Shown here in pieces: positions 16,920-25,429 of a DNA stretch of 64,000 nucleotides. The notes beneath the pieces are model-generated. The model worked only from the letters and a program-made list of their open reading frames with translations. It was not told where the DNA came from and ran no database searches. The position numbers were made by a program, and so were the translations under genes. The stretch covers positions 33,260 to 97,259 of the forward strand of contig CBDUTJ010000005.1 in assembly GCA_965370415.1 (NCBI GenBank), in the 5' to 3' direction. The DNA comes from JACNIV01 sp965370415 (GTDB lineage Bacteria > Cloacimonadota > Cloacimonadia > Cloacimonadales > TCS61). The stretch's first letter is position 1, and the number at the start of each line of letters is the position of its first letter.

Positions 16920-17606
16920 CTACATTCTTTCCAAACAACTTTTTGTCTTACACAAAGAACAAAAAGAAAAATTATTTTTAAATTTATGAATACTCTTCTT
17001 CCCAGCGATCAGAACACCCGAAACCGATTTGAGAGGGATCATCAAAAAACTATCATTTAAAGTTATTCCGATCTTTTCCGGATGTAAAAATCCAAAAAGT
17101 TTCTTCTGTCCTGAAATATCCCAACCGCAATATCCGGGACTGTAAGCAAGTGTTAAAATTTCTTTTCGGTGCATTCGGTGTTTTTCAGTGTTCAATATTT
17201 CCAGCTTTTTAACAGCATTATCCGCAGCCAGCGAAGCGATATTATCCAGCATCGAACCCAGAGCAAAATCATTTTCTTTGAAAAGAGTTTCAATTTTTTC
17301 GCTCACTTCCTTTCCCATCGTGAGAGCAAAAAGAGAAAGATTATCAGCTTTTGGAAAAATTTGTTCAACAGGTGTCTCAGCAGAATTATTTCCTTCCCCT
17401 TTTAAGATTATTTCAAATTCTTCCTTTGAAATTTCAGAATAGATTGCGAGCGGTTTTAATTTTTCCCGGAATATTTTTATTGCTTCCGAATAAAGTCGTT
17501 GAATTTTTTCTGAAACAAAGTCAATTTTCGGAATCCCGAATTCTTTAAAAACGATATCTTTTTCAGGTTGGATGTCTTTTATCTTAAAACTGATGATCTT
17601 ATTCAT
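16920..17606 (-). CDS. MetH-type cobalamin reactivation protein
   Basis: 228 aa. The block YSPGYCGWDISGQKKLFGFL (about 155-175), followed by LNDSFLMIPLKSVSGVL, matches the SAM-binding activation domain of methionine synthase. The family reductively remethylates cob(II)alamin. A C-terminal FCSLCKTKSC cluster may hold a metal centre. Its ATG overlaps the stop of the MttB-like gene by one base (TAATG), implying translational coupling. An NTEKHRMHRKE segment just before the conserved block is encoded by a dispersed repeat (17163-17192), so this is a second coding region carrying the element. Confidence 0.85.
   Translation of the reverse strand: MNKIISFKIKDIQPEKDIVFKEFGIPKIDFVSEKIQRLYSEAIKIFREKLKPLAIYSEISKEEFEIILKGEGNNSAETPVEQIFPKADNLSLFALTMGKEVSEKIETLFKENDFALGSMLDNIASLAADNAVKKLEILNTEKHRMHRKEILTLAYSPGYCGWDISGQKKLFGFLHPEKIGITLNDSFLMIPLKSVSGVLIAGKKSIHKFKNNFSFCSLCKTKSCLERM
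17163..17192. repeat. Dispersed repeat copy inside the reactivation gene
   Basis: TTTTCGGTGCATTCGGTG then TTTTTCAGTGTT; same family as 7650-7690. It is read in frame on the minus strand as NTEKHRMHRK. Confidence 0.6.
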
Positions 17607-19057
17607 TAATTTCTTTCAGGAAGTTTATCCTGACTATATTTTTTAGCTTCATTCTCCATTAATTTTATTAAATCGTTTTTGATCTCATTCGGCAAACTCG
17701 AAGGTTTATAATTATGGATTAATTTCTCCACTTCGGTGTGTGCTCTTTCTTCCAGTGTCGTTTTACCTTCTGCGATCCATCTCGGTCTGTTTGCTCGATT
17801 TATAACTTCGCCAGGAAAATAATGTTCTTTTTTAAGATATTTTCGGGTATGTTTGGAAATCAAGAGATGATTCTCTTTCAGTAATTCTTCAAAGATAGGA
17901 ATAGATGGAAAATCTTCTTTCGGTTCGATTCCCTCTATCATTCTCAGGTTCATTCCGCAAATTTCATTATCCAGAACCAGTTTTTCCAGACTGATACAAC
18001 TTTCAAAATCGAGCATTCCCGGACCTGAAATATTATTTATTCCAGATAAAGCAGCAAGGGTCGCTCCCATTCCGGATTCGAGTCCAGCCTGAGCGTCGAG
18101 CTGTTTGGCATCGCTCAAAGAAATATATGCCTGCGTGGGAATTCCCAAAAATTTCCCGATCTCATTGTAAGCACAATCTATCATCATTGTTTCCACAGCT
18201 CCCATCGGAGTGGTTTCATAGCGAACATCAAATATTGCAGGAGAGCCGCCATATAGCATCGGAGTTCCAGGATTTGCAAGCTGGCTGATTACAATTCCGC
18301 TCAAAGTTTCTATAGTATGCTGAATTAATGATCCTGTCAGCGTTACAGGTGCAATAAAACCGGAAAGCGGCATTGAGATAAATTCAACCGGAATGGAATA
18401 TCTTGCACAATCCAGAACATTCTGGGAAGTAATATCACTCCATTTCAAAGGAGATGTGGGACAGCAGGAAAAAACCGTTAAGGGTTTTTCCTTCAGATTC
18501 TTTTCATTTCCCCGAACAGCAAGCTGAAAATCCTTCATAATTTCAAAAGACTCCATCGTGAAAGTTCCTGTTACGACAGGTTTTTCGCAATATAAAAGAC
18601 TCAAGAAAAGACGATAGCTATCGGATATTTTTTCGTGAACATCAGCCGGAATCAAAGCAGTGCTCTGCGAAGCAATATGCTTAAGCTGACTTACAACTTT
18701 CAGATAATCAATGTAGTCTTCTGTTGATGGATTGCGAATTTCTTTTGTCTGATAATCCAGGAGATGAAGCGCAGCAGAACCGGGTGTAAAGTGCACTTTA
18801 TCTCCTGAAAAATCGTTTGTTTCATTTCCGTTGACATCATAAAGTTTGAACGAATTCGGTGCTGTTTTCAAAGCCTTTTGGATAATATCTTCTGTGAAAT
18901 AAACCCGATTCTTTTCAATCTTGGCTCCATTATCTGAAAGTAAAGACAGAACATTCTGATTGTTAATTTCCACGCCCAGTTTACAGAGTATTTCTATTGC
19001 TTCATTAATTATCTTTTTGATGAGTTCATCTGCTAGAAATTTTACTTTGGGTCGCAT
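17606..19057 (-). CDS. MttB-family corrinoid methyltransferase (non-pyrrolysine)
   Basis: 483 aa, full length for the trimethylamine/glycine-betaine methyltransferase superfamily (TIM barrel). Typical blocks are VHFTPGSAALHL, FSCCPTSPLKWSD and MLYGGSPAIFDVRYETTPMG. The frame is open without an amber codon, so it belongs to the non-Pyl group, whose known members demethylate quaternary amines (MtgB, MtpB, MtcB and relatives). It should move a methyl group to the corrinoid protein encoded two genes downstream. The ATG is preceded by TGAGGAGACTAGT. The methyl donor cannot be read from sequence; a betaine-like compound is the best guess. Confidence 0.88.
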   Translation of the reverse strand: MRPKVKFLADELIKKIINEAIEILCKLGVEINNQNVLSLLSDNGAKIEKNRVYFTEDIIQKALKTAPNSFKLYDVNGNETNDFSGDKVHFTPGSAALHLLDYQTKEIRNPSTEDYIDYLKVVSQLKHIASQSTALIPADVHEKISDSYRLFLSLLYCEKPVVTGTFTMESFEIMKDFQLAVRGNEKNLKEKPLTVFSCCPTSPLKWSDITSQNVLDCARYSIPVEFISMPLSGFIAPVTLTGSLIQHTIETLSGIVISQLANPGTPMLYGGSPAIFDVRYETTPMGAVETMMIDCAYNEIGKFLGIPTQAYISLSDAKQLDAQAGLESGMGATLAALSGINNISGPGMLDFESCISLEKLVLDNEICGMNLRMIEGIEPKEDFPSIPIFEELLKENHLLISKHTRKYLKKEHYFPGEVINRANRPRWIAEGKTTLEERAHTEVEKLIHNYKPSSLPNEIKNDLIKLMENEAKKYSQDKLPERN

Positions 19058-19074
19058 ACTAGTCTCCTCAATTC

Positions 19075-19107
19075 AAACTTCCGAAGTTTCAGAAACTTAG
19101 GAAGTTT
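19075..19107. repeat. Inverted repeat upstream of the MttB-like gene
   Basis: AACTTCCGAAGTTTC and GAAACTTAGGAAGTT pair with one mismatch and a minimal loop, followed on the plus strand by a T-run. It may be a dispersed palindrome or a plus-strand terminator. It lies between the ABC relic and the MttB-like start. Confidence 0.5.
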
Positions 19108-19112
19108 TTTTA

Positions 19113-19247
19113 CTAGTTGATAGCTTTCTGCATCATCTTAATAGTGTAGAGTTGCCCTGTATTGATTAAAACAATAAGAAAAATTCCAAAAATTAGTTTT
19201 TGAATATTCTTTTTAATGAAATGAGTAACTTTCTCTAAGGTTTTCAT
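19113..19247 (-). pseudogene. Relic of an ABC exporter gene 5' end
   Basis: A 44-codon reading frame starts MKTLEKVTHFIKKN and ends QLYTIKMMQKAIN before TAG. It aligns without gaps to residues 1-44 of the ABC exporter at 12672-14411 (MKTFEKVTPFIKKN ... KAID), and many differences are synonymous. It is therefore the beginning of a diverged paralogue that lost the rest of its sequence, not a recent copy. Its ATG overlaps the TGA of the PLD-like gene (ATGA). Confidence 0.8.
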
Positions 19248-20089
19248 TTATTAATTTTAAATCTATCAACAGCAATAATAAAATTCACTACTTCTTCTAC
19301 AAACACCTCAGCTTCATTGCTAATAATTTCATGAACAACTATACTGCTATAACTATGTGATGAAGCTCCCCAAATCATGTTATAATGATTATCTTCACCC
19401 TTAACAATCTCTAATTCTAAATTACATAGTTTTTCAATGTGCTTGATTTTAGCTGGTATCAATTCAAATTCTTTACCTGATAAAATTCCAGATATTGATA
19501 AGAAATTATCATTTTGATCATCGGAACTAAAATATACTTCGTAGTTATTAATTCCTGTGTTAATTCTTATAGTCCAATCATCTACCCAAACTTTAACATT
19601 TTTATAGATATCTTCTTTATTTAATCTAACATTAATCGAATCAATAATATCATCAATATCGGTACATTGATCTTCATCAATATCAAATTTTAAATACCTT
19701 TTGCAGAAATTTAGCAATTCAATTAATTCCTGCTTGGTTTCTGTAATATATCCGATTTCTAAGGAATTTATTTCAGAATTCAGTAGCAAATTCAATGAAG
19801 TGACAATACCATATTTTTCATTTAGGTATAACTTACAGTGTAAATCTGGAATTTTTTGAAAATCAATATTATTTTTATTTAAATCTTCAAAGGTATCTAT
19901 ATTATCTTCTCCTTTCTTAACAAAAACATATAATGGAATATTTCTCGATTTTAATTGTTCAATTTTTTTTGTTAATCTATACCATTTAGCGATTTTAAAA
20001 AATGGAGAAACCAAAATAGCAAATTTGTCACTTTCATCCAATAATGTTATGATTTTCCCAGATATTTCAGAGGGCTTTATTAATTTCAT
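19244..20089 (-). CDS. PLD-like domain protein
   Basis: 281 aa. The N-terminal half resembles one phospholipase D/nuclease half-domain: IPDLHCKLYLNEKYGIVTS gives an HxK motif (about H107, K109) followed by S and N residues (SLNLLLNSEINSLEIGY), as in stand-alone PLDc_2 proteins. Only one HKD-like motif is seen, so activity would need dimerisation. The C-terminal 140 residues are unrecognised. It lies directly after glyQ (15 bp), where glyS is often found, and is more AT-rich than its neighbours, suggesting insertion. Confidence 0.6.
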   Translation of the reverse strand: MKLIKPSEISGKIITLLDESDKFAILVSPFFKIAKWYRLTKKIEQLKSRNIPLYVFVKKGEDNIDTFEDLNKNNIDFQKIPDLHCKLYLNEKYGIVTSLNLLLNSEINSLEIGYITETKQELIELLNFCKRYLKFDIDEDQCTDIDDIIDSINVRLNKEDIYKNVKVWVDDWTIRINTGINNYEVYFSSDDQNDNFLSISGILSGKEFELIPAKIKHIEKLCNLELEIVKGEDNHYNMIWGASSHSYSSIVVHEIISNEAEVFVEEVVNFIIAVDRFKINK

Positions 20090-20104
20090 AACAAACTTAA
20101 AATA

Positions 20105-20950
20105 CTAATCACTGTATTTTTCAATATAAAGCAGAGCACATTTTTTGGCCATTGTGCGAATCTTGCCGATATAAGCTGCCCTCTCCGTAACGCTGATAAC
20201 ACCGCGTGCATCCAGAAGATTGAAAGTGTGAGAACATTTCAACAAATAATCGTAAGCTGGATAAACCAATTCCTTTTTGATCAACATTTCATGCTGTCTC
20301 TCATGATCTTTGAAGGAAGCAAAAAGAGATTTCACGTCTGCAAGTTTGAAGTTAAACTCAGAAAACTCAACTTCTTTATCAAAAAACAGATCCCCATATT
20401 TTGTTATATCGTTCCACCTTAAATCTTTAAAATCATCCACATCCTGAATATACATTGCCAGTCGTTCCAATCCATAAGTCAATTCAACACTGATGGGAAA
20501 CACTTCGATCCCGCCTACCTGCTGAAAATATGTGAACTGGGAAATTTCCATACCATCCAGCCACACTTCCCAGCCCAGTCCGCTGGCACCCAGGGTTGGT
20601 GATTCCCAGTCATCTTCTACAAAACGGATATCGTGTTTTTCTGTTTCGATGCCAATTACCTGCAGACTTTTCAGATAAAGAATTTGTATATCATCCGGAG
20701 ATGGTTTGATAATCACTTGAAATTGATAGTAATGCTGCATTCTATTTGGATTTTCTCCGTAACGACCATCTTTGGGTCTGCGGCAGGGTTGAGCATAAGC
20801 TATTGCAGTGGGCTTTTTACCCAGAGCACCAAAAAAAGTGGCAGGATGGAAAGTTCCTGCTCCCATTTCCATATCATAAGGCTGCAGGATGTTGCATCCG
20901 TTTTCTGCCCAGAAGTGCTGTAATTTTAAAATTATATCTTGAAAATTCAT
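20105..20950 (-). CDS. glyQ: Glycyl-tRNA synthetase alpha subunit
   Basis: 281 aa, full length. It begins MNFQDIILKLQHFWAENG and contains MEMGAGTFHPATFFGALG, QPCRRPKDGRYGENPNR and LGASGLGWEVWLDGMEI, the catalytic core of bacterial heterotetrameric (alpha2beta2) GlyRS. It starts 11 bp after glnA and probably shares its transcript. The beta subunit gene glyS, often adjacent, is not in the window; its place is taken by a PLD-like gene and an ABC relic. Confidence 0.96.
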   Translation of the reverse strand: MNFQDIILKLQHFWAENGCNILQPYDMEMGAGTFHPATFFGALGKKPTAIAYAQPCRRPKDGRYGENPNRMQHYYQFQVIIKPSPDDIQILYLKSLQVIGIETEKHDIRFVEDDWESPTLGASGLGWEVWLDGMEISQFTYFQQVGGIEVFPISVELTYGLERLAMYIQDVDDFKDLRWNDITKYGDLFFDKEVEFSEFNFKLADVKSLFASFKDHERQHEMLIKKELVYPAYDYLLKCSHTFNLLDARGVISVTERAAYIGKIRTMAKKCALLYIEKYSD

Positions 20951-20961
20951 CTTTCACCTTT

Positions 20962-22293
20962 CTAATATATTTCCAAATATTTATCTAATTCCCATTTAGT
21001 TACCTGGATGCTGTATTCATCCCATTCTCTGGTCTTTGCTTCCAGATACTTTTCAAAGGTATGCTTTCCCAGAGCATTTTTCATAGTCTTATCTTTTTTT
21101 AACATTCGTAATGCCTGCCACAAAGTTGGAGGAATCGTATCGATCTCCATTTCCTTCAATTTCTCATAACTGAAAAGATAAAGATCTTCTTCCAAAGGTT
21201 TTGATGCGGATAGATTGTCCCTGATACCTTCCAGTCCGGCTTTCAGCATTACAGCAAATGCCAGATAAATATTGCAGCTGGGGTCGGCACTTCTTATTTC
21301 CACTCTCGTGGAATCGGGATTTCCCTTGAACGAACTGGGAACCCTGATCAGTGCAGACCGGTTCGTTCTTCCCCAACAGATATAGACCGGAGCTTCATAA
21401 CCGGGAACCAGCCTTTTATAGGAATTCACTGTGGGTGAAAGAACCGCACTCATCCCTTTGATGTGAGCTAATTGTCCGGCAATATAATTGTATGCGATCT
21501 TTGATAATTTATATTCGTCTTTTTCATTATAAAAAACATTTTTACCTGTTTTAATATCGAACAAACTTTGGTGAACGTGCATTCCTGAACCATTAACATC
21601 TGCAATGGGTTTGGGCATAAATGTGGCATGAAGTCCGTGTTTCTGAGCAATTGCTTTTACAACGAAACGAAGTGTGATCGCATTATCTGCCGTTTTCAGT
21701 GCATCGCTGTATTTAAAGGAAATCTCGTGCTGACCGATAGCTACTTCGTGATGAGTGGTTTCGATCTCGATGCCAAATTTTTCTAAAGCCACGCTCATTT
21801 CACGGCGAATATCATAAGCCTCATCAGTAGTCAGATCAAAATAACCGGCAGTATCGTGCGGAAGCGGAGAAAGTCCGTTTTCTGTTTTGAAAAGAAAAAA
21901 TTCCATCTCTGGTCCGGTATTAAAAGTAAACCCTATTTTATTTGCTTCTGCAATCGCTTTTTTCAATATAAACCTGGGATCACCGTCAAAAGGTTTTCCA
22001 TCCGGTGTATGAACATCACAAATAAATCTGGCGGTATTTCCGTATTCGGATTGCAGCCAGGGAATAACTGCATAAGTATCCAGATCCGGTTTGAGATACA
22101 TATCACTTTCGCATATCCGGGAAAAACCCAGTATTGAAGAACCATCGAACCAGACGCCATCTTTCAAAGCATCGGGAAGTTGTTTTACCGGAATCGTTAA
22201 ACTTTTAACAATTCCATATAGATCGGTAAATTGTAATTGTACAAATTTAACTTTATCTTTTTTTATTATTTCAATGATGTTCGAACTATCCAT
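20962..22293 (-). CDS. glnA: Glutamine synthetase type I
   Basis: 443 aa. It contains the beta-grasp start (VKFVQLQFTDLYGIVKS), the catalytic blocks WFDGSSILGF, GPEMEFFLF, GSGMHVHQSL, NSYKRLVPGYEAP and ADPSCNIYLAFA. The length and the C-terminus, which ends in a YLEIY-like tail, resemble the GSI-alpha (Bacillus-type) group regulated by feedback rather than adenylylation; no adenylylation-loop Tyr site was recognised. It assimilates ammonia into glutamine in the cytoplasm. It is first of a glnA-glyQ transcription unit and divergent from the M3 peptidase gene. Confidence 0.96.
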   Translation of the reverse strand: MDSSNIIEIIKKDKVKFVQLQFTDLYGIVKSLTIPVKQLPDALKDGVWFDGSSILGFSRICESDMYLKPDLDTYAVIPWLQSEYGNTARFICDVHTPDGKPFDGDPRFILKKAIAEANKIGFTFNTGPEMEFFLFKTENGLSPLPHDTAGYFDLTTDEAYDIRREMSVALEKFGIEIETTHHEVAIGQHEISFKYSDALKTADNAITLRFVVKAIAQKHGLHATFMPKPIADVNGSGMHVHQSLFDIKTGKNVFYNEKDEYKLSKIAYNYIAGQLAHIKGMSAVLSPTVNSYKRLVPGYEAPVYICWGRTNRSALIRVPSSFKGNPDSTRVEIRSADPSCNIYLAFAVMLKAGLEGIRDNLSASKPLEEDLYLFSYEKLKEMEIDTIPPTLWQALRMLKKDKTMKNALGKHTFEKYLEAKTREWDEYSIQVTKWELDKYLEIY

Positions 22294-22326
22294 TTTCCTG
22301 TCCTTCCTTTAAATATGCTTTAATAG

Positions 22327-22356
22327 TCTATACTTTATTATTAGCTATTGAGTCAA
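22327..22356 (-). promoter_or_regulatory. Likely glnA promoter
   Basis: On the minus strand TTGACT is followed after 18 nt by TATAGA, 34 bp before the glnA ATG. It is a reasonable sigma70-type match in the 184-bp divergent region between glnA and the M3 peptidase. Confidence 0.5.
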
Positions 22357-22477
22357 GTGGAATTTTCTTCCATGATAGTAAACAAGAAATCCAAATTTTG
22401 GGAAAAAACTTGTCAGAATTCAAACCGTCAAAATCTTCGATGGAAAATTAAAATCAGCTGGAAAAGGGGACGGTATT

Positions 22478-24199
22478 ATGAACTATACAAATGAAAAAAT
22501 ATTTAAAAGCAAAAGGACTTATTTCCCGGAAGACCTCGATATTACCAAATGGGAGAACGTGGAAAAGGAAATGAAAAATCTGGAAGCAGAAAAGATCAAT
22601 TCTGCTGATGAACTGATAAAGTTCCTGGAAATAGTAGGAGAGCTTTCCGATATACTTGCCGAAGAAATGGCCTGGCGATACATCACTATGACGCGTTTTG
22701 CAGACAAGCCGGAGAACGAAAAGAAATTTAACGAATTCTATGCCGGTATTATTGCTAAATGCAAACCTTACGATTTCAAATTTAACAGGAAGTTTTATGA
22801 CAGTCCTTTTCGCAAAGAATTGAATGAAGAAAAATACGCTCTTTTAAACAAGATTATTTCCAATGATATCGAACTTTATCGTGAAGAGAACATACCTCTG
22901 CAGGTAAAGGAAAAGGAACTGACAAATAAGTATGGAGCAGCTTTTTCCAAACTTACTGTAAAATACAAAGGTGAAGAAAAAACACTTTCCCAGCTTGCAC
23001 CATTCCTGAAAGATCCGAATCGCAAAGTGCGTAAAGAAGTGTGGAACCTACGTATAGACAAAATGATGGAAATGCGGGATGAATTCAACCAGCTTTTTGA
23101 TGAACTGAAAGAACTCAGGATGCAGCAGGCAAAAAATGCCGGATTCGATAATTACCGTGATTACATGCATCAGGTAAAAGGACGTTTTTCATACACTCCT
23201 GCCGACATCATGAAATTCCATGATGCTGTGGAAAAAGAAGTGATGCCCTTCCTGAAAGAATTGACCGAAGAAAGAAAGAAAGTTCTTGGGCTGGATTCCG
23301 TACGTCCCTGGGATACTTCTGTAGATCTGGATGGCAAAATTCTAAAGCCATTTAAAACGATCGATGAATTCATCGATAAGGGAATCGACATTCTGCATAC
23401 GATCAAACCTGAATTTGGTATCCGTTTGAACCTGATGAAAAACTCCGAATTCCTGGATCTGGAAAACAGGAAAGGGAAAGCTCCCGGTGGTTATAATTAT
23501 CCCCTGCAAGAAACAGGTGCTCCCTTTATATTTATGAATGCTGTGGGATTGCACAGAAATGTAGTGACATTATTACACGAATCCGGTCATGCTATGCATA
23601 CATTTGCCATGAAAGGCATCAAACTCGATCCCTATAAAGGAACACCCAGTGAGATCGCAGAATTAGCTTCCATGAGCATGGAATTCATCTCGATGGATCT
23701 TTGGAATGTTTACTACAAAGATGAAGCTGATTTCAAGAAAGCAAAACGCGATCAACTGAAAGAAGCGTTGGGCTTCTTGCCCTGGTGCATGATAGTAGAC
23801 GCCTTTCAGCATTGGATATACTTGAATCCCGACCACACAGTGGAAGAGAGAGAAGAATATTTTGTTTCACTGATGAACCGCTTTGCTTCCGGTGTGGATT
23901 GGAACGGATTGGAAGATTTTAAAAAGATCATGTGGCTTTTCCAATTGCATATTTTTGAAGTTCCTTTCTATTACATCGAGTATGGAATGAGTCAACTTGG
24001 CGCTCTTTCAGTTTATAAAAATTACAAAACTTCCGGTAAAGAAGAAGCGCTGAAAAAATATGAAAACTTCCTGTCGTTGGGATACACAAAACCGGTTAAT
24101 GAACTTTACGAAGCCGCTGGAGTCAAATTTGATTTCTCGGAAGAATACGTAAAAAAACTGGTAGATTTTGTAAAAGAAGAGCTGGCAGGGATGAAGTAA
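22478..24199 (+). CDS. M3 family oligoendopeptidase
   Basis: 573 aa; ATG preceded by AAAAGGGGACGGTATT. The zinc motif HESGHAMH (HExxH, near residue 365) and the downstream Glu helix (SEIAELASMSMEFI) mark a gluzincin of the PepF/M3 family. The length matches M3B oligoendopeptidases. It degrades short peptides in the cytoplasm, which fits a peptide- or amino-acid-fermenting life. The selU-like gene begins 14 bp downstream and probably shares the transcript. Confidence 0.94.
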   Translation: MNYTNEKIFKSKRTYFPEDLDITKWENVEKEMKNLEAEKINSADELIKFLEIVGELSDILAEEMAWRYITMTRFADKPENEKKFNEFYAGIIAKCKPYDFKFNRKFYDSPFRKELNEEKYALLNKIISNDIELYREENIPLQVKEKELTNKYGAAFSKLTVKYKGEEKTLSQLAPFLKDPNRKVRKEVWNLRIDKMMEMRDEFNQLFDELKELRMQQAKNAGFDNYRDYMHQVKGRFSYTPADIMKFHDAVEKEVMPFLKELTEERKKVLGLDSVRPWDTSVDLDGKILKPFKTIDEFIDKGIDILHTIKPEFGIRLNLMKNSEFLDLENRKGKAPGGYNYPLQETGAPFIFMNAVGLHRNVVTLLHESGHAMHTFAMKGIKLDPYKGTPSEIAELASMSMEFISMDLWNVYYKDEADFKKAKRDQLKEALGFLPWCMIVDAFQHWIYLNPDHTVEEREEYFVSLMNRFASGVDWNGLEDFKKIMWLFQLHIFEVPFYYIEYGMSQLGALSVYKNYKTSGKEEALKKYENFLSLGYTKPVNELYEAAGVKFDFSEEYVKKLVDFVKEELAGMK

Positions 24200-24213
24200 T
24201 TTTTTCTTATCCT

Positions 24214-25242
24214 ATGAAAAAAAAATCTATAGAAGATTTCCTGAAAAAAGCAAATCATCTACCCATCATCGATGTGCGAACACCGGATGAGTTCCAAAAA
24301 GGTCATATCCCGTCAGCTTTCAATATTCCCCTGTTTTCCAATGAAGAAAGAGCTATCGTCGGTACAAAATACAAACAGGAAAGCCGTGATACAGCATTGC
24401 AGGAAGCTCTGGATTTTGTGGCTGCTAAAATTGATGTTTATCTGGAACAGCTACACAAAATTCCCTGTGAGAACAAAGAAATCCTGGTGCACTGCTGGCG
24501 GGGAGGACTCCGCAGTGCCGGCATGGCAAAGCTGTTCCAGGCAGATGGTTACAAAGTTCATATTTTAAACGGCGGTTACAAATCATATCGAAATCATATT
24601 CGCCAAAGTTTTGAAAAAAAGGCAAAATTAATAATCCTCGGTGGAATGACCGGCAGCGGTAAAACTGAGATACTCATGGAAATCGGGAAGTTGGGAGAGC
24701 AGATACTGAACCTGGAAAAGATCGCCCATCACAAAGGTTCTGCTTTCGGTTCACTGGGACAGGAAGAACAGCCAACCAGCGAGCAGTTCGAGAATAATCT
24801 TTTTGAAGATTGGAAGAAGCTCGACCTAAGCAAACGTATCTGGCTGGAAGATGAAAGCCAACTCATCGGAAAAGTGCGCATCCCCGACCCACTGTTTAAA
24901 CAAATGCGCACTGCGAATGTGATCAAACTGGAACTGGATAAAAAAAAACGCGTTGAACGTTTGATGAAAGAATACACCGGATTCGATACAAAACCCCTGA
25001 TAGATTCGATCACAAACATTTCCCGCCGGCTGGGTGGGCTGGATACCAAAAAAGCTATCGAAGCAGTAAAAAAAGGTGACTTCCGAACCGCCATCGATAT
25101 TGTTTTATCTTATTACGATAAAACCTACACATACGGGCTTGAGAAAAGGAAAGACCAAACTGTTCTCTCTTTAAAACTTAATGAAGATAATCCCAGAAGA
25201 AGTGCTGAGAAAGTAATTGCTTTTGTGAAAGAGAAAATTTGA
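24214..25242 (+). CDS. mnmH: tRNA 2-selenouridine synthase
   Basis: 342 aa. An N-terminal rhodanese domain has the catalytic Cys in HCWRGGLRSAG (about residue 96). It is followed by a P-loop domain with GGMTGSGKTE (about 143) and HHKGSAFGSLG. This two-domain layout is specific to SelU/MnmH, which replaces sulfur by selenium in 2-thiouridine at the wobble position of tRNA using selenophosphate. Its presence implies selenium use in this organism. It is 14 bp after the M3 peptidase. The 187-bp region after it holds no gene except the attC-like sequence listed next. Confidence 0.94.
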   Translation: MKKKSIEDFLKKANHLPIIDVRTPDEFQKGHIPSAFNIPLFSNEERAIVGTKYKQESRDTALQEALDFVAAKIDVYLEQLHKIPCENKEILVHCWRGGLRSAGMAKLFQADGYKVHILNGGYKSYRNHIRQSFEKKAKLIILGGMTGSGKTEILMEIGKLGEQILNLEKIAHHKGSAFGSLGQEEQPTSEQFENNLFEDWKKLDLSKRIWLEDESQLIGKVRIPDPLFKQMRTANVIKLELDKKKRVERLMKEYTGFDTKPLIDSITNISRRLGGLDTKKAIEAVKKGDFRTAIDIVLSYYDKTYTYGLEKRKDQTVLSLKLNEDNPRRSAEKVIAFVKEKI

Positions 25243-25346
25243 CAAATAAATTCCGCTAATGCTTTCTTGTTGTGTGAAATTGGAATGCAAATAAAATTTT
25301 TCGGAGTTGCGTATTATGAAGCAAATTCGCAGGTTAATACATAGAT

Positions 25347-25402
25347 GGGGCAAAAGCTCCAAATTTACATTTTTTCACCTGAGGTGAGCCCGTTATGCCC
25401 TT
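25347..25402 (+). other. Possible attC-like site before the RNase Z-like gene
   Basis: GGGGCAAAAGCTC pairs imperfectly with GAGCCCGTTATGCCC across about 28 nt that include CACCTGAGGTG. The right end GTTATGCC is the complement of GGCATAA found just after the following gene, as expected for the two ends of one integron cassette. Weak on its own. Confidence 0.4.
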
Positions 25403-25429
25403 AAAGATAACGCCAAAATATAGATTGAT

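Noticed and set aside
17606..19057. Pyrrolysine-containing trimethylamine methyltransferase
   Set aside because: The frame has no internal amber codon, so the MttB-like protein is of the non-pyrrolysine type.
19075..19107. Riboswitch (cobalamin or SAM) before the methyl-transfer cluster
   Set aside because: The leader is too short and shows only a simple palindrome, with no conserved riboswitch core recognisable by eye.
22294..22477. sigma54 promoter of glnA
   Set aside because: No GG-N10-GC -24/-12 pattern was seen; a sigma70-like TTGACT-18-TATAGA fits better.
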